From Mucilaginibacter terrigena (GTDB taxonomy: Bacteria > Bacteroidota > Bacteroidia > Sphingobacteriales > Sphingobacteriaceae): a DNA stretch of 64,000 nucleotides. Under the pieces are notes generated by a model that was given only the letters and a program-made list of their open reading frames with translations, searched no databases and was not told the origin of the DNA. A program made the position numbers and the translations under genes. Of the stretch, positions 61,320 through 64,000 are shown in pieces (the first letter of the stretch is position 1; each line of letters starts with the position of its first letter). The DNA is taken from NCBI RefSeq assembly GCF_004168255.1, contig NZ_SEWG01000001.1:796077-860076 (forward strand). Direction: 5' to 3'.

Positions 61320-62138
61320 ATGAAACGTTTATTGCTTGTTACTTTGTTGAGCGCCACTGCCCTGTTTGCAAACGCTCAGGTATTTAATGGCCTGGTTAAA
61401 GATGCCAAAACCAATTTGCCACTGCCCTACGTAAATGTGGGCATCATTGGCAAAAGCGTGGGTACGGTTACAGATAGCGCCGGTCGGTATAAAATAAACC
61501 TGGCCGGCCACGATGCCGATACGCTTAAACTATCCATGATAGGTTATGTTGCGCAAACTTATACGGTTGCAGGTTTTGTAAGCGCCAACAAACAAACCAT
61601 TTTGCTGCAGCCGTCTGTTACCCAACTTAAAGAAGTTAAGGTAACCAATAAAAAATGGAAGGAAGTTATTTTAGGCAACACCTCACAATCAGACAATAGC
61701 AACGCGGGTTTCGCCAATAACAGGCTTGGGCACGAGATTGGCACCGTTATCAAAATAAAAAAGTCGCCCACTTTTTTAAAAAAGTTCAATGTGCATATTA
61801 CTAACCCACCGGTGTACCCTGTTAAGCTTCGCCTTAATTTTTACACGCTTAAAAAAGGCATGCCCGATCAGCTGCTGCAAAACCAGAATATTTATGTAGA
61901 TGTGCTGGCAGGGCAAAAGGATATACACGTTAACCTGGAGCCTTACAACATTTATGCCGACGACAACTTTTTTGCAAGCCTGGAGTGGATAGAAAACAGC
62001 AAAGGCCACGGCCTGATGTTTACGGCATACTTAAGCCTGTTTGGCAGCGGGGCAGTAATAGCCCGCGAAACAAGCCAGGCCGCATGGGAAAAAGAAGGTA
62101 TTGCGGGTGTGGCGTTCAACGTGCTGGCCGAATATTAG
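61320..62138 (+). CDS. exported protein with carboxypeptidase-regulatory-like N-terminal domain
   Basis: 272 residues. Signal peptide MKRLLLVTLLSATALFANAQ, then a CarboxypepD_reg-like beta domain (about 21-100; VFNGLVKDAKTNLPLPYVNV, GTVTDSAGRYKINL), as at the N-terminus of SusC-type receptors, followed by an unrecognised beta-rich domain. No TonB-receptor barrel, so it is a stand-alone surface or periplasmic protein. 30 bp after the ABC-F gene. Confidence 0.82.
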   Translation: MKRLLLVTLLSATALFANAQVFNGLVKDAKTNLPLPYVNVGIIGKSVGTVTDSAGRYKINLAGHDADTLKLSMIGYVAQTYTVAGFVSANKQTILLQPSVTQLKEVKVTNKKWKEVILGNTSQSDNSNAGFANNRLGHEIGTVIKIKKSPTFLKKFNVHITNPPVYPVKLRLNFYTLKKGMPDQLLQNQNIYVDVLAGQKDIHVNLEPYNIYADDNFFASLEWIENSKGHGLMFTAYLSLFGSGAVIARETSQAAWEKEGIAGVAFNVLAEY

Positions 62139-62212
62139 CATAAACCGCATAAGGCAGTATACTCAAATCATCACAAAAACTTAATTTAGTGACCGACCAA
62201 ACAACCGGCACT

Positions 62213-63754
62213 ATGTATCCTGTAAAAAATTACTTTTTAGGGTTTGCTTTCTTCATTTTCAGCGTTGCGGTAATTAAGGCCCAGCCCGCAAAGTTTTCTA
62301 TCAGCAAAACCCAACTGCAAAACAAGATAAAGGGCGGCTGGGCCGGGCAAACTATCGGGGTAACCTTTGGCGGGCCGTACGAGTTTCAGTTCAACGGTAC
62401 TTTTATTGGCGATTACCAGCCGCTTAAATGGGATAAGGGCTATTTAAAAGAGCAACTGACCAACAACCCAGGTTTATATGACGACCTGTATATGGACCTT
62501 ACGTTTATAGACGTATTTGAAAAATACGGCCTTGGTGCGCCGGTTGATTCTTTCGCCAATGCTTTTGCACATGCCGGTTATACTTTATGGCATGCTAACC
62601 AGGCCGGGCGGTATAATATTTTGCATGGTATAAAAGCGCCGCAAAGCGGTCAGTTTAATTATAACCCGCATGCCGATTGTATCGACTACCAGATCGAAGC
62701 GGATTTTGCCGGTTTAATGAGCCCGGGCATGCCCAACACCGCATCGGCTATCAGCAACAAGATAGGCCATATCATGAACTCGGGCGACGGCTGGTATGGC
62801 GGGGTGTTTGTTGGCGCGATGTATGCCTCGGCATTTACATCAAGCGATATCAACTATGTAGTAGGCAACGCCCTTAAAACCATCCCTGCGCAAAGTCAAT
62901 TTTACCGTTGCATCAATGATGTTATCCGCTGGCACAAAACTTACCCTAACGATTGGAAAAGGGCCTGGTTTGAAGTGCAAAAAAAATGGGCTAACGATGT
63001 TGGCTGCCCCGATGGCGTTTTTGCCCCTTTTAACATAGATGCCAAGGTTAATGCAGCATATGTAGTAATAGGTTTGCTGTATGGCAGGGGCGATTTTACA
63101 AAAACCCTTGAAATTGCCACCCGATGCGGCCAGGACGCCGACTGCAACCCATCAACCGCCGGTGGGGTAATTGGCACCATATTAGGTTATGATAAAATAC
63201 CCGCCTATTGGAAACGAGGTTTAAAAGAAGCCGAAGGCATCAATTTTAAATATACTACCATGAGCCTGAACGATGTTTACCGTGTTGGGTTTAAACACGC
63301 GCTGCAAAACATCCGGTTAAACGGCGGTACTGTTAATGGTGAAATGGTAACCATACATCCTCAGCAACCAAAGGCGGTACAACCCGAACAAAATTTTACC
63401 GGGCTTTACCCCATATCTAAAATACCGGCAAAATTAGCTGACACGAAAGATGCCGTGAATTTTGAATTTGAAGGTACCGGGTTTGTTTTGCGTGGCGAAA
63501 CAGCCCAATGGGATACGTTTACCTATTTTGTTTTCCATACGCAGCTGTTTATTGACGGGAAACTTGTGGAATCGCCGGAGCTGCCCGTTAATTACACCAC
63601 CCGCCGGTACGAGCTTTGCTGGAATTACACCCTGCCAAAAGGCAAACACCAGGTATCGTTAAAAATACTCAACCCCGATAAAAAGTACCTCGCCCAGTTC
63701 AGGCCTGCCGATATCATTGTTTACAGCGATACACCTGCAAAAGGCAGGCTGTAA
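62213..63754 (+). CDS. exported ADP-ribosylglycohydrolase family protein
   Basis: 513 residues from ATG 62213, giving signal peptide MYPVKNYFLGFAFFIFSVAV then IKAQ; the GTG 62189 extension adds eight residues before it. ADP-ribosylglycohydrolase/crystallin-J1-like domain: KIKGGWAGQTIGVTFGGPYE at the N-terminus, DDLYMDLTFIDVFEKYG (metal-binding DD and D), and CGQDADCNPSTAGGVIGTILG (D and D of the second metal motif). A C-terminal beta-sandwich-like region (about 395-505) follows. Export of an enzyme of this fold suggests an extracellular substrate; related secreted Bacteroidota proteins occur with glycan-degrading enzymes. Confidence 0.88.
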   Translation: MYPVKNYFLGFAFFIFSVAVIKAQPAKFSISKTQLQNKIKGGWAGQTIGVTFGGPYEFQFNGTFIGDYQPLKWDKGYLKEQLTNNPGLYDDLYMDLTFIDVFEKYGLGAPVDSFANAFAHAGYTLWHANQAGRYNILHGIKAPQSGQFNYNPHADCIDYQIEADFAGLMSPGMPNTASAISNKIGHIMNSGDGWYGGVFVGAMYASAFTSSDINYVVGNALKTIPAQSQFYRCINDVIRWHKTYPNDWKRAWFEVQKKWANDVGCPDGVFAPFNIDAKVNAAYVVIGLLYGRGDFTKTLEIATRCGQDADCNPSTAGGVIGTILGYDKIPAYWKRGLKEAEGINFKYTTMSLNDVYRVGFKHALQNIRLNGGTVNGEMVTIHPQQPKAVQPEQNFTGLYPISKIPAKLADTKDAVNFEFEGTGFVLRGETAQWDTFTYFVFHTQLFIDGKLVESPELPVNYTTRRYELCWNYTLPKGKHQVSLKILNPDKKYLAQFRPADIIVYSDTPAKGRL

Positions 63755-63851
63755 ATAAGGTTTAGCAAACACTGCACTAACTTTGAATAAAATATTAGCA
63801 GTTACAGCTATAGATTGTATATTTGCAACCCAACAGAATACAACATCACCA

Positions 63852-63924
63852 GACTTGGTAGCTCAGTTGGTAGAGCAACTGACTCTTAATCAGTGGGTCG
63901 AGAGTTCGAGCCTCTCCCAGGTCA
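63852..63924 (+). tRNA. tRNA-Lys, anticodon CTT
   Basis: 73 nt, folds into a full cloverleaf: acceptor GACTTGG / CCAGGTC (one G-U pair), D arm GCTC/GAGC, anticodon stem ACTGA/TCAGT with loop CTCTTAA (anticodon CTT, reads AAG), T stem GAGAG/CTCTC with TTCGAGC loop, discriminator A. The 3' CCA is not encoded. Confidence 0.97.
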
Positions 63925-63938
63925 CATTCAAGTTGAGA

Positions 63939-63967
63939 GCCTTAAGTCGAAAGTCTTGAGGCTTTTT
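63939..63967 (+). terminator. terminator of tRNA-Lys
   Basis: 8-bp stem GCCTTAAG / CTTGAGGC (one G-T pair) with an 8-nt loop and a T5 run, 14 bp after the tRNA. Its words AAGTC/AAGTTGAGAG resemble the arms of the hairpin repeat at 42568. Confidence 0.65.
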
Positions 63968-64000
63968 AAGTTTTAACGCTTTTGGTAGAGCATCCCGATC

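Noticed and set aside
63975..64000. Second tRNA start suggested by GGTAGAGCAT at the right edge
   Set aside because: Only a D-arm-like word is visible; no acceptor stem or TAGCTCAG-type context precedes it and the window ends.

Overview
This window is a gene-dense stretch of chromosome from a member of the Bacteroidota, most likely family Sphingobacteriaceae (Mucilaginibacter- or Pedobacter-like; the genus is an inference). The evidence is: -7 promoter boxes of the TAnnTTTG type and almost no Shine-Dalgarno sequences; BatA-domain, DUF4199- and DUF3822-like proteins; a TonB-C domain on YwqK/MORN-like repeat proteins; a carboxypeptidase-regulatory-like domain protein; a eukaryotic-type (GSII) glutamine synthetase; and a GH20 hexosaminidase. 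There is no rRNA, phage, transposase, plasmid or CRISPR module. One tRNA (Lys, anticodon CTT) lies at the right end.

Layout. 1-10991 is a molybdenum-cofactor and formate-dehydrogenase-like region: an FdhF/YdeP-like oxidoreductase (cut by the left edge), a small partner and fdhD run left; moaD-moaE run right; moeB, a mobB-mobA fusion, moaC, moeA and moaA run left; xdhC and a mocA-like nucleotidyltransferase run right. No mogA/moaB or modABC is present. 11125-18219 (minus) holds an aldose-epimerase lipoprotein, a HAD protein, an APH-like kinase, a GSI-like amide ligase, a GSII glutamine synthetase and a small lipoprotein. 18524-24976 has mqo, two tandem TonB-C/MORN-like paralogues, two family-2 glycosyltransferases and a membrane protein. 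24979-29480 has a GH3-family ligase, a four-helix-bundle gene inside an inverted-repeat element, dxr and rseP. 29781-38108 (minus) has a BatA protein - pseudo-dihydroorotase - acidic protein - DUF4199 operon, small proteins and a GH20 enzyme. 38106-47037 has trxB, an M19 dipeptidase, a biotin-dependent carboxyltransferase, a cupin, guaB and an M16 protease pair. 47266-54503 has a HEAT-like protein, clpB, an orphan histidine kinase and a RecD-like helicase. 55041-59294 has DUF3822, rsmD, two Nudix genes, coaD, pyrE and an SRPBCC protein. 59661-63924 has an ABC-F ATPase, two secreted proteins and tRNA-Lys.

The most interesting feature is a set of intergenic inverted-repeat elements. Two are large hairpins whose only gene is a GxxExxY protein (14388-14874) or a four-helix-bundle '23S rRNA intervening sequence' type protein (26471-26965). 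At least seven more have the same architecture without a gene: arms built from one short, locus-specific purine-rich word and its complement, usually flush with neighbouring stop codons. One arm even supplies the first codons of dxr. These look like one family of IVS-like elements in full and empty forms. A separate set of compact palindromes (ends TGTCATTnCGA and others) is also scattered between genes.

Start codons were moved to the internal ATG or GTG wherever the longest frame began at an upstream TTG or GTG lying in promoter-like or signal-peptide-preceding sequence. All functional names rest on motifs read by eye; no database search was possible.
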